Of a stretch of 22,586 nt of DNA, positions 20,980 through 22,586 are shown in pieces. The position numbers were made by a program, and so were the translations under genes. This stretch comes from Gonapodya prolifera JEL478 (Eukaryota; Monoblepharomycota; Monoblepharidomycetes; Monoblepharidales; Gonapodyaceae): NCBI GenBank assembly GCA_001574975.1, contig KQ965849.1, forward strand, positions 47,113-69,698, written 5' to 3'. The first letter of the stretch is position 1, and the number at the start of each line of letters is the position of its first letter. The notes beneath the pieces were generated by a model that had not been told where the DNA came from, did no database searches, and worked only from the letters and a program-made list of their open reading frames with translations.

Positions 20980-21500
20980 GAGTTTGAACAAGTGAGCACA
21001 TGGGGCGATTAGCCGGAAGTGGTGGTAACCTAAAGATTTTGGCACTCAATGACAATGTTTGGGAGTGATGGGAGATTATGCTTCGCTGTCTTCAACCACG
21101 AAAAATAATGCTTTACATAAGTATACTTGCATTATAATAACCTACTAAGGGCAGACGTAATTCGCAAAGTAATACATCAGACTGAAATTTGATCGATTTG
21201 GGCTGTGGTTTGGATTTTGGGGAAATCTGCCCACAATTCGCACCCAAGCTTAAAGCCCCCCGCACTGCATTCACTGCTGTACCTTTTTTTTTTTGTGCTT
21301 GGAAGGTCATCTCTGGCTGTGTTCTTTGAAAGCAAAGCATATGTAAACGGTGACTTTCAGGACCATTTCTGATCCTTCCAAGCCTGCGCGATCACAGTTC
21401 GTATGGCGAGTGTACTTCATGGCAATCACGCCAAAGTTCACGCAAAGGTGATTTGGCGGGAGGCAGAAACCTGAAATTCCAACAATGACATCATTTTCGG

Positions 21501-21655
21501 GTGTTGGCACAATGTTCTTCATTTGCTTGGAGTTGGACTGCTTCCCAAGGTCGACTTTCAAAAAACACACTCAAATATCTAGACAAAAAAAAAACTGGAG
21601 GCATTGCGTGCAAAACAGTTACTTTTTTTGGTCTTAGAAGGTTGTTGCAGGCTTG
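21501..21655 (+). repeat. Diverged direct repeat, copy 1
   Basis: Shares two blocks with copy 2: TTGGCACAATGTT...TTTGCTTGGAG...CCAAGGT at 21501-21551, and a T-tract followed by AGGTTGTTGCAGG..TTG at 21622-21655. The blocks are about 70-90% identical by eye, and the middle differs in length. Confidence 0.6.
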
Positions 21656-21890
21656 TTTTCAAAAATTGGAGTCTTCTGTTGTTTACTTGTATGCATGACA
21701 CAAAATTTGTAAAGAGTGTCTTCAGTAGAAAGACAATTTACAATGGGACTTTGCCAACCAAAATTCTTGTATTTGTTTCCTAAATATAGATACTCAATCA
21801 ATCTGGCAGTCAGCCCTGATGGAAGCCCTACCATGTGATGTTCTGATTCTAAATACTTGTTGGCCATAAAGTACACTCTCAGACAACAAG

Positions 21891-22113
21891 TGGTGGCACA
21901 ATGTTTATCACTTGCTTGGAGCTGCATGTTGCTCTATTACCAAGGTTCAGTTTTATGTCCAACAGTCATGGGACATTATTGGACTTCCTTGACTTTGGGC
22001 AATTGTAGTTGGACAAAGTTTCACTTCATGCAGATGCCTTGTCTGCTTTATTTTCACCCTAGCAAATGCCAGACAGCTGCCTTTTTTTTTCTTCAGAGGT
22101 TGTTGCAGGATTG
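21891..22113 (+). repeat. Diverged direct repeat, copy 2
   Basis: Contains the same two blocks in the same order and orientation as copy 1: TGGCACAATGTT...CTTGCTTGGAG...CCAAGGT at 21892-21946, and T-tract plus AGGTTGTTGCAGGATTG at 22081-22113. The spacer is about 55-60 bp longer than in copy 1. Confidence 0.6.
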
Positions 22114-22240
22114 CAGACAATCATCCATTCTATCCTGGTTTAGCATCCAATTGAACCCATGGAATACAATAGTTTTATATTCAGGAACACTGCAAACTGT
22201 AAAGTTCCAGGGACTGCTGCCATCAAGATCAAGGATACGA

Positions 22241-22430
22241 GGGAGCGAGTAACTCGCTTACGGGGGCCAACTCCCAACTCGCTCCCTCTGTACTTGGCTG
22301 AACTCCCTGCTCGCTCCCTGGGTTGCCCCCCAAACTCCCAACTCCGCTCGCTCCTTCACCACTCAACTCCCAACTTGACTCGCTCCTTGCGATTCAACTC
22401 CCAACTCGCAAGTTCAGTACCAAGTTGACT
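22241..22430 (+). repeat. Minisatellite, ~32-bp unit, with an inverted copy at its left edge
   Basis: The core AACTCCCAACTCGCTCC recurs, with changes, starting at 22269, 22301, 22333, 22365 and 22396, that is, at 32, 32, 32 and 31 bp. GGGAGCGAGT at 22241-22250 is the exact reverse complement of ACTCGCTCCC at 22277-22286, so the left edge can form a hairpin. Units are imperfect and the spacer halves vary. It is not coding in any consistent frame. Confidence 0.8.
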
Positions 22431-22586
22431 CTGTGGGCGGTTGAATGTTCGGGTAAATACAAGACGTACATGTTGTCATGTTCGAACAGCCAGAANGGAC
22501 AAGATACCAAACAATTGATTTGCAAATATAGCTGTATTTATTTTTTGCACATAGTTACAGGAAACTCCTGCTTCCACTGCTTCAAT
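22431..22586. other. Right-edge sequence with one ambiguous base
   Basis: No feature recognised after the minisatellite. One N is present at about 22496, so the assembly is uncertain here. Confidence 0.6.

Larger units (their letters stand above)
20980..22240. other. AT-richer gene-free region
   Basis: Downstream of the ankyrin-like gene. Base composition shifts to more A/T with T and A homopolymers (for example 21285-21295 and 21583-21594). No frame encodes a recognisable protein. It contains the diverged direct repeat listed separately, which may be the trace of an old transposable element, although no terminal repeats or transposase remnants were seen. Confidence 0.45.

Noticed and set aside
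22269-22410. Regularly spaced 32-bp repeats considered as a CRISPR-like array
   Set aside because: Units are imperfect and directly tandem with no unique spacers of constant length, and the genome is eukaryotic; minisatellite is the better description.

Overview
The window reads as nuclear DNA of a filamentous basidiomycete, most likely an agaricomycete. Genes on both strands are cut by many short introns (mostly 60-110 bp) with GTRNGT-like donors and CAG/TAG acceptors, base composition is balanced, and the gene families present (EF-2, 14-span MFS pumps, MYND-finger proteins, BCS1-like AAA ATPases, ankyrin-like proteins) are typical of mushroom-forming fungi. No bacterial-type operon, CRISPR array, tRNA or rRNA gene was seen.

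Layout. (1) 68-1822, minus: the 5' part of the translation elongation factor 2 gene, seven exons, running off the left edge. (2) 2430-5640, minus: an intact 19-exon DHA2-type MFS transporter of 553 residues (MFS-A). (3) 5641-10127: a plus-strand insert between the two transporters holding a decayed HAD/NIF-like (FCP1-homology) gene and a decayed MYND zinc-finger gene. (4) 10128-13237, minus: MFS-B, an intact 582-residue paralogue of MFS-A with the same 18 intron positions. (5) 13238-16576: about 3.3 kb with no convincing gene but old diverged repeats. (6) 16577-about 17744, minus: a BCS1-like AAA ATPase relic with several frame lesions, one inside Walker A. (7) 17745-19512: no recognisable gene. 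(8) 19513-20979, plus: an ankyrin-like protein of 461 residues with one 81-bp intron. (9) 20980-22586: gene-free, with a diverged direct repeat and a roughly 32-bp minisatellite.

The two pumps are an old tandem duplication: 16 of their 19 exons have exactly equal lengths, and the other three differ by multiples of three. Both pumps and the EF-2 segment can be spliced without a single frame break (about 4.4 kb of coding sequence), so the frame breaks in the HAD-like, MYND and AAA loci are more likely real decay than poor sequence. EF-2 is a housekeeping gene unrelated to the pumps. No gene cluster for a metabolite accompanies them, so their substrate cannot be read from context. I did not find a convincing new biological system. 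The best leads are the transporter pair with its pseudogene insert, the ATPase relic whose reading frame stays open through compensating shifts, and the terminal minisatellite.
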